From the NCBI GenBank assembly GCA_016790225.1, contig JAEUOZ010000052.1, positions 124,001 to 188,000 on the forward strand: a stretch of DNA of 64,000 nt. The letters are read 5' to 3'. The position numbers were made by a program, and so were the translations under genes. Positions 32,644 to 42,122 of the stretch are shown in pieces. The first letter of the stretch is position 1; the number at the start of each line of letters is the position of its first letter. Source of the stretch: Rubrivivax sp. (GTDB taxonomy: Bacteria; Pseudomonadota; Gammaproteobacteria; Burkholderiales; Burkholderiaceae). The notes below the pieces were generated by a model, which worked only from the letters and a program-made list of their open reading frames with translations, searched no databases and had not been told where the DNA came from.

Positions 32644-33489
32644 TCAGCGGGCAGCAAAACCCCGCACGGGCAGGCTGGCGTCGCGCTGGATCCAGTTGCT
32701 GCGTGCATAGCCGCTGCGGGCATCGCTGGCATGCAAGGTGTAGGCAAAGCGTGAGCGCCCGCTGCGGTTGGCCTGGCTCGCGTGCGGCAGAAGCCCGTGG
32801 AAGACCACCAGGCTGCCCGCCTCGCAGGGCAGCGGCCGCGCACGGCCGGCATCGGGCCAGGGCGTCTCATCCAGCCGCTCCAGGCGCGTCTGATAGCCCT
32901 CTCGCACGAAGCGTTCGCGCAGCGGCCCGTGATGGCCGCCAGGCTCCACCCAGAGGCAGCCGTTGTCGGTGTCGGCGTCTTCGAGTGCAAACCAGAAGCC
33001 GATCACGGCGCCGTGTTCACAGTGCAGGTAGGTGGCGTCCTGGTGCCAGCGCACCTCGCCGCCGATGCCCGGCTGCTTGCAGATCAGCATCGATTGCCAG
33101 ACCTGAGGCTCCTGCAGGCCCAGATCGGCGGCCAGTTCGGCCAGGGCCGGGCCATGGGAGAAGCGCTCGAACACCGGATCCAGATCGTGCAGCGCGTGGC
33201 CGATCTTGTTCACCGCCAGCGGCACGGGGCGGTTCAGCCGGCCTTGTGCATCCAGTGCTTCCTCTTCAAAGAAGCAGCGCACGCGCACGTCGGAATCCAG
33301 GAACCAGCGGTTCCAGAAGCCGCCGGGATCCTGGGTGCCGAAGCTGCCGCCGATGTCCTGGGCCTCGGTCGCAGCCAGGATCTCGTGGGTGCGCTGCAGC
33401 AGCTGCGCCACCTCGGCTGCCGGCTTGAAGCCCGGCAGCACGAGGTAGCCCTCGCGCGCAAACTGCTGCTGTTGCTGAGGGCTCAGCAC
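32644..33489 (-). CDS. Phytanoyl-CoA dioxygenase-family protein
   Basis: About 281 residues if it starts at GTG 33489. The non-haem iron fold is shown by WHQDATYLHCEHG, which holds the H-x-D metal pair, by WVEPGGHHGPLRER, and by the distal histidine in VVFHGLLPHAS. The family hydroxylates diverse substrates with 2-oxoglutarate. GTG 33489 places the start just before the domain (LSPQQQQQFAREGYLV). An ATG at 33564 would add 25 residues and overlap the upstream receptor gene by 50 bp. Function is unknown. Confidence 0.75.
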   Translation of the reverse strand: MLSPQQQQQFAREGYLVLPGFKPAAEVAQLLQRTHEILAATEAQDIGGSFGTQDPGGFWNRWFLDSDVRVRCFFEEEALDAQGRLNRPVPLAVNKIGHALHDLDPVFERFSHGPALAELAADLGLQEPQVWQSMLICKQPGIGGEVRWHQDATYLHCEHGAVIGFWFALEDADTDNGCLWVEPGGHHGPLRERFVREGYQTRLERLDETPWPDAGRARPLPCEAGSLVVFHGLLPHASQANRSGRSRFAYTLHASDARSGYARSNWIQRDASLPVRGFAAR

Positions 33490-33514
33490 GCCCGCCGGGC
33501 CTGTGGCTGGCCGA

Positions 33515-36500
33515 TCAGAACTCGTAGCGCAGCGTGATCTGCGCTGCCCACTGCGATTCGCCACGGCCCTGGCGCAGCGTCAGATCGTCTGCCGCGTCAC
33601 CCACGATGTAGACATACTTGCCCTGGGCGTTGATGCCGCCGTAGCTGACGAAGGTGCGGCGCTGGCCGCCCGCGGAACTGAAGCCGATCTCGTTGATGCG
33701 CCCCCAGCGGCTGCTCAGCAGATTGCCCACATTCAGGATGTCGATGGTCAGCACGCCCTTGTGGCCGGACCACAGCCCGGGTACTTCCTGGCTCACACGC
33801 ATGTCGAAGCTGTTGACCCAGGGCGAATAGCTGCCGTTGCGCCGGACCACCTGACCGCGCGCCGCATTCAGCTCGGGGAAGGCGCTCACCACGGACCAGA
33901 AGCGGGCTTCGGCGGCGGCTCGGGCCTCCGGCGTGGCGCCGGCAAACTCCACGTCGCCCGAGCCCGGTGCGGTCGGGATGTACATCAGGTCGTTGCCGGA
34001 GACGCCGTCGCCGTTCAGGTCATTGCGGTAGGTCCAGCTGTAGGGCTTGCCCTTGCGGCCTTCATAGAACAGGCCCACGGTCGTGCGGTACTTGCCGATC
34101 AGCGGGGCAGACCAGGTGGCGGCCGCGCTGACACGGTCGCGGATCAGGTAGGCGGAGCGTCCGGCCACTTCCTCGTTCGGGTTGAAGATCGAGCGCGAGT
34201 TGAAGTTGGAATTGGCCACCGAGGAGGTCAGCGGGCTGACCTCTTCCGCTGCGGTGCGGGTGTAGGCTACCTGCCAGTTCAACGCGGCGCGGCTCGGGCC
34301 CGACAGTGACAGCGTCAGTGCATTGCCGGTGCCCTTGGAGGTTTCAGACGCCAGCAGCACGTTGTTGAAGGCCGAGTTGGCCAGCGCGCGCGTGCGGGCG
34401 CCCGCCGAGGTGGCGCTGGACGCGCAGACGGTGTTGGCCGTCGTGAGCATGCCGCCGGTGGCGCTCCAGCAGCTCGGGCTGTAGCCGGCCGGCGTGTAGT
34501 ACAGCTCGCGGCCGTCGGGGCCCGTGCGGACGGCGTCGCCCAGGTTCAGGTGCTTGTAGTAGATGCCGGATTTCTCGCGCGTGAGCAGCCACTCCACCCC
34601 CGCCGTCAGCCCGTGCCAGGGGAGCTCGGCATCCAACGCGAGGTTGAACTTCCACACGGCGGGCTGGCTGAGCCCGGGCTGCAGGAAGTCGACGTTGGCG
34701 GCGGGCGAGGCGCCGGTGAAGTTGGTCGGCTGGGTGGCCGGGTTGGCGCTGAAGACGCCCCCGCCGGGCGGGCAGGCGGCAAAGCCCAGCGTGCCGCAAC
34801 CGATCACGCGCGTGAACAGGCCGGTGTTGGAGTACGGGTTGGACAGCCACACGTTGGCCGCCGCGCCCTGGAACAGTCCCAGGCCGCCGCGCAGCTGCAT
34901 CTTGCGCGCCGCCTTGGGATCGAAGTTGTAGTTGAAGCCGATGCGCGGCTGGATCAGCTCGTCGCCATCGACCGTATTGGAGTTGTCCAGGCCGAAGCCG
35001 CCGGTGCTGCGCGTGACCAGATTGCCGTTCACGCTGCCGGCCACGCGGGGCGCCGCGGCGGCGGCATTGAAGCGCGGCTTGTCGCCGGTGGACAAGGTGT
35101 CCAGCCGCACGCCGGCCACCACGGACAGCTTGTCGTTGACCTTCCAGGTGTCCTGCAGGAAGAGGCCGGTATCCCGCAGATTCCACTTCGCGATGCCGTC
35201 ATCCAGCGTCAGGCCGGGTGCGGCGAGCTGTACCTGGTAGGAGCTCGGGCGACCGCGCTGGAAGTTCTCGAAGATCGCGGCCTCGATCTGCGCGGCGGTG
35301 GCGGTGCCGCAGTTGATGGCGCCGAAGGTGTAGGTGTAGGTGGCGCTGCTGTTGACGCAGCCGAAGGTGTAGTTGCCGTTGGTATTCTGGAAGAAGGCGT
35401 TGTAGACCTCGTTGTCGGAGAGGTCCGCGCCAAATTTCAGCTCATGCCGGCCCAGCACCCAGGTGGCGCCGAGGTAGGCGTCCAGCGTCTGGGTCTCCAG
35501 CACGTTGAAGTGGCGGCTCTGCTCGGTGCCGAAGTTGAGGAAGCGGTTGCCGGTATTGACGCCGGCCGGCGAGCCTGCCGGTGCGGGGCCTGAGAACTGG
35601 AAGGCCATCGCCGGCAGCGTGGCGTTGTTCTTGGGCACGCTGCGGTAATCGCGTGTGGAGACCTTCAGTTCGGTTGAAAAGGTGGGCGTCCAGTCGGCGA
35701 ACCACTGGCCCACCAGGGTCTCGATGCTCTTTTCCTGCTGCCACCACTGCGAGGTCAACTGCAGCGAGGTGGGCGAGTAGCTGCCGAAGGTGCCGTTGTT
35801 GGTGTCGCTCTGATCGGTCTTGGACCAGCGCACGCTGGCGCGGTGATCGTTGCTGATGTTCCAGTCCAGCTTGAGCAGCGAATCCTTCACCAGCAGCGAA
35901 CTGGCATCGATGACGTTGCCCACGTCGATGCCGTACTGGCTTTGCGCTGCGGTCTTCAGGCGGTCGATGGCCGTCTGCGTGATCGCCACGTTGGTGAGCG
36001 CGCTGCCCACGGGCCCGAACTCCGGCTGCGCGCGGCCGCTCTTGAGCTCCTCATAACTGGCGAAGAAGAAGAGGCGGTCCTTGACCAGCGGGCCGCCGAG
36101 CGTCAGGCCCCGGGTCGTTTCCTGGAAGGGCAGGAAGTTGAAGAAGGTGTTGTTGGTGCGGTTGAAGCGCTGGCCGGCGTATTCGTCGCTGCGCCACACG
36201 TAGTAGACGCTGCCCTTGAAATCGTTCGTGCCGCTCTTGGTGACGGCGTTGATGTTGGCGCCGGTGTAGCCCTTCTGCGTGACGTCGATGTTGGAGATGT
36301 TGACCTGCACCGACTGGATCGCGTCGATCGAGATCGGCTGCTTGGCCGTGGGCAGGTTGTTGGCTTCGAGGCCGAAGGTGTCGCTGACCGTGACGCCGTC
36401 GATGGTGATGGAGTTGTAGCGCGAGTTCTGGCCGCCCGCGGAGATCTCGCCGCGCTCCTTGTCGGTCTGGGAGATGCGCGGATCGGTGCGCGCATAGTCC

Positions 36501-36994
36501 TGCAGGTTGCGCTGGATCGAGGCCAGCGCCTGCAGCTGGCGGCCGCTGATGTTGGTACCCGCACCGATGTTGGAGCTGTTGAAGCGCTCGGAAGCGGCCT
36601 GGCCCGTGACCACGATGGTCTGCGCGGCCGGGGCGCCCAGGGCCAGATCCAGCGCGGTGGTTTCGGCCAGCGTCAGGAAGACGTTGTCGCGCTTTTCGGT
36701 CAGCCCACCTTTGCTGACCGTGATGGTGTAGGGGCCGCCCACGCGCAGGCCGCGTGCGCCGTAGCGGCCCTCGGCATCGGTGGTGACGGTCGAGGTGGAG
36801 CGCGATTCCACGTGCAGGATGGTCACCGAGGCGGCTGCCACCGGCTTGCCGTCGGCGCCCGTGATGCGGCCGTTGATGGCTGCCGTGGTGTTCTGGGCCA
36901 GCGCCGGGGCGCAGACGACGATGGCCGCCGCCGCGCTGAGCGCGGTGCGGACGAAGGCGGACGGATAGCGACTCACGGCAGGGCTCCTCGGCAT
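33515..36994 (-). CDS. Large TonB-dependent receptor with N-terminal carboxypeptidase-like domain (Oar-like)
   Basis: About 1159 residues. The signal peptide ends CAPALAQ near residue 33. A carboxypeptidase regulatory-like Ig domain follows (NGRITGADGKPVAAASVTI), then a plug (NSITIDGVTVSDTFG, GYTGANINAVTKSGTNDF) and a large barrel with strands such as DRLFFFASYEEL. Oar-like receptors import large or protein-bound ligands. ATG 36994 precedes the signal peptide, although no ribosome-binding site is clear. Neighbouring adenosine deaminase and nucleoside transport genes suggest a nucleic-acid-derived ligand, which is only inference. Confidence 0.85.
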   Translation of the reverse strand: MPRSPAVSRYPSAFVRTALSAAAAIVVCAPALAQNTTAAINGRITGADGKPVAAASVTILHVESRSTSTVTTDAEGRYGARGLRVGGPYTITVSKGGLTEKRDNVFLTLAETTALDLALGAPAAQTIVVTGQAASERFNSSNIGAGTNISGRQLQALASIQRNLQDYARTDPRISQTDKERGEISAGGQNSRYNSITIDGVTVSDTFGLEANNLPTAKQPISIDAIQSVQVNISNIDVTQKGYTGANINAVTKSGTNDFKGSVYYVWRSDEYAGQRFNRTNNTFFNFLPFQETTRGLTLGGPLVKDRLFFFASYEELKSGRAQPEFGPVGSALTNVAITQTAIDRLKTAAQSQYGIDVGNVIDASSLLVKDSLLKLDWNISNDHRASVRWSKTDQSDTNNGTFGSYSPTSLQLTSQWWQQEKSIETLVGQWFADWTPTFSTELKVSTRDYRSVPKNNATLPAMAFQFSGPAPAGSPAGVNTGNRFLNFGTEQSRHFNVLETQTLDAYLGATWVLGRHELKFGADLSDNEVYNAFFQNTNGNYTFGCVNSSATYTYTFGAINCGTATAAQIEAAIFENFQRGRPSSYQVQLAAPGLTLDDGIAKWNLRDTGLFLQDTWKVNDKLSVVAGVRLDTLSTGDKPRFNAAAAAPRVAGSVNGNLVTRSTGGFGLDNSNTVDGDELIQPRIGFNYNFDPKAARKMQLRGGLGLFQGAAANVWLSNPYSNTGLFTRVIGCGTLGFAACPPGGGVFSANPATQPTNFTGASPAANVDFLQPGLSQPAVWKFNLALDAELPWHGLTAGVEWLLTREKSGIYYKHLNLGDAVRTGPDGRELYYTPAGYSPSCWSATGGMLTTANTVCASSATSAGARTRALANSAFNNVLLASETSKGTGNALTLSLSGPSRAALNWQVAYTRTAAEEVSPLTSSVANSNFNSRSIFNPNEEVAGRSAYLIRDRVSAAATWSAPLIGKYRTTVGLFYEGRKGKPYSWTYRNDLNGDGVSGNDLMYIPTAPGSGDVEFAGATPEARAAAEARFWSVVSAFPELNAARGQVVRRNGSYSPWVNSFDMRVSQEVPGLWSGHKGVLTIDILNVGNLLSSRWGRINEIGFSSAGGQRRTFVSYGGINAQGKYVYIVGDAADDLTLRQGRGESQWAAQITLRYEF

Positions 36995-37161
36995 TTCAAA
37001 TGGTGATGGGGGTCCGGCAGGCGCCAGGCTTCCGTGCAGTCCCCTCTCGCCACGGAATCGGCGTGCCCTCACCGGCGCGAAGCAAAGCCTGCGCCAGGAC
37101 CCGAAAAGATGCTAATGCCCGGCCGTGAACTTGCGGTGACGGCGGCGCAACGCCTCGGGTT

Positions 37162-38229
37162 TTACCGGGTGGGCGCCGTCCACCCGGCGAGCGCTGCCAG
37201 GGCCGCGCGACGCGCGGATTCCCCCAGAAAGGTGGCGCGCGCCGCCGCTTCGCCCATCGCCTTGAGCTCATCCCAGCCGAAGCCGGCTTCCTGAACCAGT
37301 GCTGCCGCCTCGGAGGAGGCGCTGATGCGGGACATGAGCCGGTTGTCGGTGTGGAACGACAGCGAGACGCCAGCGTCCCACAGCGCACGGATCGGGTGCG
37401 CGGCCAGCGACGCGGTGCCGCCGGTCTGCACGTTGCTGGTGGGGCAGATCTCCAGGTGCACGGCCCGCTCGCGCAGCCAGGCCAGGGTCTGCGGCCAGTC
37501 GGGCGCGCCGATGCGTTCGGCCAGCTGAATGCCGTGGCCGATGCGCGTGGCGCCCAGCCGCGCGGCCTCCAGCACGCGTTCGGCACTGTCGGCTTCGCCG
37601 GCGTGCAGTGTCAGCCCCAGGCCGCCGTCGCGTGCCTGCTGCAGCAGCGCGGCGAAGGGTGTGGCGGGCCAGCCGCGCTCCGGGCCGGCCAGATCGAAGG
37701 CCACCACGCCGCGATCGCGCCAGCGCAGCGCCAGCTCGACACTGCGGCGCACGGTCTCCTCGCCGTGATTGCGCATGGCGCACACGATCAGCCCGCTGGG
37801 CAGCTCGCTGCGGGACAGGCCCGCCAGCAGTGCCTCCACCGCCGCGTCGCCGCTCACGCCATAGGGCTCGAAGAGCAGCGGCGCGATGCGGAATTCGGCC
37901 AGTACGCAGCCTTCCTCCCGCGCGTCCTCGGCACATTCGAATGCGACACGCTCCAGTGCCGCCGGGCTGGCCATGGCCTCGACCGTGAGCGCAAAGCCGC
38001 GCAGAAACTCTTCCAGCGAGCCCGCATGCGCCCGCGCATCGAACCAGCGCACCAGGCTGGGCAGATCGGGCGCCGGCGAGCGCATGCCGCGTTGCTGCAT
38101 GAGCTCCATCAAGGTGCTCTCGCGCAGGCTGCCGTCCAGGTGGTCATGCAGCAGCACCTTGGGCATGGCGCGCGCGATGCGGAGCGGATCGAGGGTTTCC
38201 GCGGGGGTGTCGAAGTCCTTGGCACTCAT
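37162..38229 (-). CDS. add: Adenosine deaminase
   Basis: A 355-residue amidohydrolase that deaminates adenosine, probably to inosine. Metal ligands H28 and H30 are in LLHDHLDGS. The catalytic glutamate is in LTLHAGEADS, and the last acidic ligand region is SFHTDNRLMS. LEICPTSNVQTGG is typical of Add. TDNR in place of the more common TDDP suggests a divergent subgroup, so related substrates are possible. It is divergent from the second BMP gene across 121 bp, consistent with shared control. Confidence 0.88.
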   Translation of the reverse strand: MSAKDFDTPAETLDPLRIARAMPKVLLHDHLDGSLRESTLMELMQQRGMRSPAPDLPSLVRWFDARAHAGSLEEFLRGFALTVEAMASPAALERVAFECAEDAREEGCVLAEFRIAPLLFEPYGVSGDAAVEALLAGLSRSELPSGLIVCAMRNHGEETVRRSVELALRWRDRGVVAFDLAGPERGWPATPFAALLQQARDGGLGLTLHAGEADSAERVLEAARLGATRIGHGIQLAERIGAPDWPQTLAWLRERAVHLEICPTSNVQTGGTASLAAHPIRALWDAGVSLSFHTDNRLMSRISASSEAAALVQEAGFGWDELKAMGEAAARATFLGESARRAALAALAGWTAPTR

Positions 38230-38350
38230 CGGGCCATCCTAGCAACTACGGGTAGCCGCCGATGCCGCAGTTGATATCCTGCCGCCACCCCGCGGGACCG
38301 CGGCCGAAGGCCAGGCCCGCCATACCCCACGATGCCGAGGAGCCCTGCCC

Positions 38351-39346
38351 ATGAGCCACCCGACCTTCACCCTCCTGCGCCGCAGCCTGCTGGCCTTTGC
38401 GGCCACCGCCGGCTTTGCCGTGGCGCAGGCACAAAGCCAGCCCGCGGTCATCTTCGACATGGGCGGCAAGTTCGACAAGTCCTTCAACGAAGCCGCCTTC
38501 AACGGCGCAGAGCAGTGGAAGAAGGCGAACCCGGGCAAGACCTACCTGGAGTTCGAGATCGCCAACGCGACGCAGCGCGAGCAAGCCCTGCGGCGCATGG
38601 CCGAGCGCGGCGCCAGCCCGATCGTGGCCATCGGCTTCTCGCAAGGCTCGGCGGTCGAGAAGGTGGCCAAGGAGTTTCCCAAGCTGCAGTTCGCGATCAT
38701 CGACTTCGTCGTCAACCTGCCCAATGTGCAGAGCATCGTCTTCAATGAACACGAGGGCAGCTTCCTCGTGGGCATGATGGCCGCGATGGCCAGCAAGACC
38801 GGCAAGGTCGGCTTCATCGGCGGCATGGACATCCCGCTGATCCGCAAGTTTCAGTGCGGCTACGAGCAGGGCGCGAAATTTGCCAACGGCAAGATCGAGG
38901 TCAGCGCCAACATGACCGGTACCACCCCCGCCGCCTGGAACGACCCCGCGCGCGGCAGCGAGCTGGCCAAGGCGCAGTTTGCCAAGGGTGTGGACGTGGT
39001 CTTCGCCGCCGCTGGCGGCACCGGCACGGGTGTCTACCAGGCCGCCAAGGATGCCGGCAAGCTGGCCATCGGCGTGGACAGCAACCAGAACCACCTGCAG
39101 CCGGGCACGATGCTCACCTCGATGGTCAAGCGTGTGGATGTCGCGGTGGCCAATGCCTTTGCCGGCGTCAAGCCCGGCCTGACCACCATGGGCCTGAAGG
39201 AAAACGGCGTGGATGCGGCCATGGATCAGCACAACGCCCGCCTGGTGACGCCCGAGATGAAGGCGCGCGTGGATGCCGCGCGGGCCGACATCATCAGCGG
39301 CAAGATCAAGGTGATCGACTTCATGGCCGCCAACAAGTGCAGCTGA
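38351..39346 (+). CDS. BMP-family nucleoside-binding protein (second copy) of the ABC importer
   Basis: A 331-residue periplasmic binding protein with a signal peptide ending AVAQAQS and BMP motifs FDMGGKFDKSFNEAAFNGAE, GFIGGMDIPLIRKFQCGY and VDSNQNHLQPGTMLTS. GAGGAG lies upstream of the ATG. It heads the importer operon: the ATPase and two permeases follow. It is a close paralogue of the protein at 31098. A perfect hairpin after the gene probably stabilises its message above the rest of the operon. Confidence 0.93.
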   Translation: MSHPTFTLLRRSLLAFAATAGFAVAQAQSQPAVIFDMGGKFDKSFNEAAFNGAEQWKKANPGKTYLEFEIANATQREQALRRMAERGASPIVAIGFSQGSAVEKVAKEFPKLQFAIIDFVVNLPNVQSIVFNEHEGSFLVGMMAAMASKTGKVGFIGGMDIPLIRKFQCGYEQGAKFANGKIEVSANMTGTTPAAWNDPARGSELAKAQFAKGVDVVFAAAGGTGTGVYQAAKDAGKLAIGVDSNQNHLQPGTMLTSMVKRVDVAVANAFAGVKPGLTTMGLKENGVDAAMDQHNARLVTPEMKARVDAARADIISGKIKVIDFMAANKCS

Positions 39347-39360
39347 ACTGAAGATCCAGG

Positions 39361-39415
39361 CACCCGGGACGGCCGTGCGCTGTTCCGGGTCTGCGCCGGC
39401 AGGGGGCCTGCCGGC
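39361..39415 (+). promoter_or_regulatory. Two intercistronic hairpins after the binding-protein gene
   Basis: ACCCGGGA pairs with TTCCGGGT (one G-T pair) at about 39363-39390. Then GCCGGCAGG (39395-39403) pairs perfectly with CCTGCCGGC (39407-39415) across loop GGG. No T-run follows, so full termination is unlikely. Such hairpins after binding-protein genes usually protect the upstream message or cause partial termination. Confidence 0.6.
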
Positions 39416-39427
39416 GGCTGGTCCGCC

Positions 39428-41011
39428 TTGACGACCGCGCCTTCAGCGGCGCCCCTTGTGCAGGTCCCCGTGTCCCACCCCGTTGCCGTCCGCCTGGAAC
39501 AGATCGACAAGCGCTTTGGCGCCGTGCACGCCAACCGCGCCGTCAACCTGACGGTGGCGGCCGGATCCGTGCACGGCATCGTGGGCGAGAACGGCGCCGG
39601 CAAGAGCACGCTGATGTCGATCCTGTACGGCTTCTACCAGGCCGACAGCGGACGCATCTTCGTGGACGGGCGCGAGCTGCGCATCCGCGACTCGCACGAC
39701 GCGATCGCTGCCGGCATCGGCATGGTGCACCAGCACTTCATGCTGGTCGATTCGCTCAGCGCACTGGACAACGTGATGCTCGGCGCGGAGCCCGGCTGGC
39801 GGCTGACCCCGGCGCGCGCGCAGGTGCGTGGCCAGCTGCAGACCCTGATGCAGGAGACCGGGCTGCAGGTGCGGCTGGATCTGAACGTTGAAGACCTGCC
39901 GGTGGGCGAGCGCCAGCGGCTGGAGATCCTCAAGGCGCTGTACCGTGGCGCGCGCATCCTCATCCTGGACGAGCCGACGGCGGTGCTCACCCCGCAGGAG
40001 ACGGACCAGCTCTTCGTCACGCTGCGCGGCCTCAAGGCCCGCGGCACCACGATCCTGCTGATCACGCACAAGCTGCGCGAGATCATGGCGCTGTGCGACG
40101 CCGTCACGGTGATGCGCGCCGGCGCCGTGGTGCTGGACTGCGCCATTGCCGACACCTCCGTCGATGCGCTGGCGCAGGCGATGGTGGGGCGCAAGGTGAA
40201 CCTGGGGCGCGACGGCCATCGTGCGCAGCCCGGCGAGTGCCTGCTGCAGGTGCAGGGCCTGGGCTGGCGCGATGCGCTGGGCGTGCCGCGCCTGGCCGAG
40301 GTTTCGCTGCGCCTGCATGCCGGCGAGATCGTCGGCATTGCCGGGGTCTCGGGCAACGGTCAGGGCGAGCTGCTGGATGCGCTGTCCGGTCTGCTGGTGC
40401 CGGATGTCGGCACGCTCACGCTGTGCGGACGTTCGTTTGCGCCGCCCCGCTGGATCGATCCGTCCCAGGCGCGCGCGCTGCGGCTGGCCCATGTACCGGA
40501 AGACCGCCACCTGCGCGGCCTGGTGCTGCCTTTCGCCGCCTGGGAATCGGCCGCGCTGGGCTACCAGAAGATTGCGCGCTACCGCAGGCCGCCGTTCATG
40601 AACGGCCAGGCCGTGCGCGACGACACGGCACAGATGATGGAGCGCTACGACGTGCGGCCGCGCGCGCCGCAGCTGCGCAGCTCCAAGTTTTCCGGCGGCA
40701 ATCAGCAGAAGCTGGTGCTGGCGCGCGAGGCCGTGCACGAGCCTCGTGTGCTGCTGGTGGGCCAGCCCACGCGCGGCGTGGACATCGGCGCCATCGAATT
40801 CATCCACGGCCGCCTGCGCGCGCTGCGCGACGGCGGCGGCGCGGTGCTGGTGGTGTCGTCGGAGCTGGACGAGGTGCTGGCACTGGCTGATCGCGTGATC
40901 GTCATGAACGCCGGGCGCATCGCCGGCGAGCTGCCGATCGAGCAGTGCAGCGAAAGTGCACTGGGTCGCCTGATGGGCGGTGCAGAGTTGTCCCATGACC
41001 CAGCCCGTTGA
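39428..41011 (+). CDS. ABC importer ATPase with two nucleotide-binding domains (nucleoside type)
   Basis: A 527-residue double ATPase. The first domain has Walker A GENGAGKSTLM and Walker B ILILDEPTAVL. The second has a degenerate Walker A (GVSGNGQGELLDAL), signature FSGGNQQKLVLAR and VLLVGQPTRGVD, as usual for BMP-linked nucleoside importers. It powers the two permeases that follow. The start is uncertain: TTG 39428 is the longest, and GTG 39470 closer to the domain is possible. The 3' end overlaps the permease start by 17 bp. Confidence 0.9.
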   Translation: MTTAPSAAPLVQVPVSHPVAVRLEQIDKRFGAVHANRAVNLTVAAGSVHGIVGENGAGKSTLMSILYGFYQADSGRIFVDGRELRIRDSHDAIAAGIGMVHQHFMLVDSLSALDNVMLGAEPGWRLTPARAQVRGQLQTLMQETGLQVRLDLNVEDLPVGERQRLEILKALYRGARILILDEPTAVLTPQETDQLFVTLRGLKARGTTILLITHKLREIMALCDAVTVMRAGAVVLDCAIADTSVDALAQAMVGRKVNLGRDGHRAQPGECLLQVQGLGWRDALGVPRLAEVSLRLHAGEIVGIAGVSGNGQGELLDALSGLLVPDVGTLTLCGRSFAPPRWIDPSQARALRLAHVPEDRHLRGLVLPFAAWESAALGYQKIARYRRPPFMNGQAVRDDTAQMMERYDVRPRAPQLRSSKFSGGNQQKLVLAREAVHEPRVLLVGQPTRGVDIGAIEFIHGRLRALRDGGGAVLVVSSELDEVLALADRVIVMNAGRIAGELPIEQCSESALGRLMGGAELSHDPAR

Positions 41012-42122
41012 ACTGCCGCGCTGGATCGATCTGCTGGTGCTGCCGGCGTTCAACGTGGGTGTGGCGCTGCTGGTGGCCGGCGCGGTGGTCTGGTCCATCG
41101 GGCTCGATCCGCTGCAGGTGCTGTCACTGTTGATCAAGGGCGCCTTCGGCAGCCGCAGCGGCCTGAGCTACACGCTGTACTACGCGACCACGTTCGTCTT
41201 CACGGGGCTGGCAGTGGCCGTCGCTTTCCATGCGGGGCTGTTCAACATCGGCGGCGAAGGCCAGGCCATGATGGGCGGGCTGGGCGCGGCGCTGGTGGCG
41301 CTGGGCTTCGGTGGGCAGCTGCCGGCGGCGCTGCTGCTGCCGCTGATGGTGCTGTCGGCGATGCTGTTCGGGCTGGTCTGGGCGGCGGTGCCGGGCGCGC
41401 TGCAGGCCTGGCGCGGCAGCCACATCGTGATCACCACGATCATGTTCAATTTCATCGCCGCGGCCCTGCTGGTCTACCTGCTGGTGAATGTGCTGAAGGA
41501 GCCCGGCAACATGGCACCCGAAAGCCGCGCCTTCGGGCCGGCGGCGCAGGTGCCGGGCATGCACGTGCTGCTGGGCGCGCTTGGGCTGGAGTGGCCGCGC
41601 ACGCCCCTGAACGCCACGCTGCTGCTGGCCGTGGCGGCGGTGATCGGCGTGTGGCTCTTCCTGTGGCGCACGCAGGCGGGCTATGCCTTGCGCGCCACCG
41701 GCTTCGCCCCTGAGGCGGCCCGTTATGGGGGCATTGCGCCGCGGCGGCAGATCCTGCTGGCGATGGGCTTGTCGGGCGCGCTGGCGGGCCTGGTCGGCAT
41801 CAACGAGATCGCCGGCGTGCACAACCGCCTGCTGCAGGATTTCACGGCCGGCGCGGGCTTTGCGGGCATCGCCGTGAGCCTCATCGGACGCAACCACCCG
41901 GCGGGCATCGTCGGCGCCTCGCTGCTCTTTGGCGCGCTGTACCAGGGCGGCGCCGAGCTGGCCTTCGAGGTGCCGGGTTTCAGCCGCGAGATGGTGGTCA
42001 CGCTGCAGGGCCTGATCGTGCTGTTTGCCGGCGCCATGGCCATGGTGGCCGCGCCGCTCTTTGCCCGCCTGCACGCCCGCTGGCGCGCGCGGGCACCCGC
42101 CGCCGGGGCAGCCCATGGATGA
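40995..42122 (+). CDS. ABC importer permease 1 (nucleoside type)
   Basis: A 375-residue inner-membrane permease with about eight to ten hydrophobic helices. Family segments are HAGLFNIGGEGQAMMGG, GSHIVITTIMFNFIAAAL and IAVSLIGRNHPAGIVGASLLF. ATG 40995 is chosen over GTG 40980; either way it overlaps the ATPase gene, implying coupled translation. It pairs with permease 2 to form the channel. Confidence 0.92.
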   Translation: MTQPVELPRWIDLLVLPAFNVGVALLVAGAVVWSIGLDPLQVLSLLIKGAFGSRSGLSYTLYYATTFVFTGLAVAVAFHAGLFNIGGEGQAMMGGLGAALVALGFGGQLPAALLLPLMVLSAMLFGLVWAAVPGALQAWRGSHIVITTIMFNFIAAALLVYLLVNVLKEPGNMAPESRAFGPAAQVPGMHVLLGALGLEWPRTPLNATLLLAVAAVIGVWLFLWRTQAGYALRATGFAPEAARYGGIAPRRQILLAMGLSGALAGLVGINEIAGVHNRLLQDFTAGAGFAGIAVSLIGRNHPAGIVGASLLFGALYQGGAELAFEVPGFSREMVVTLQGLIVLFAGAMAMVAAPLFARLHARWRARAPAAGAAHG

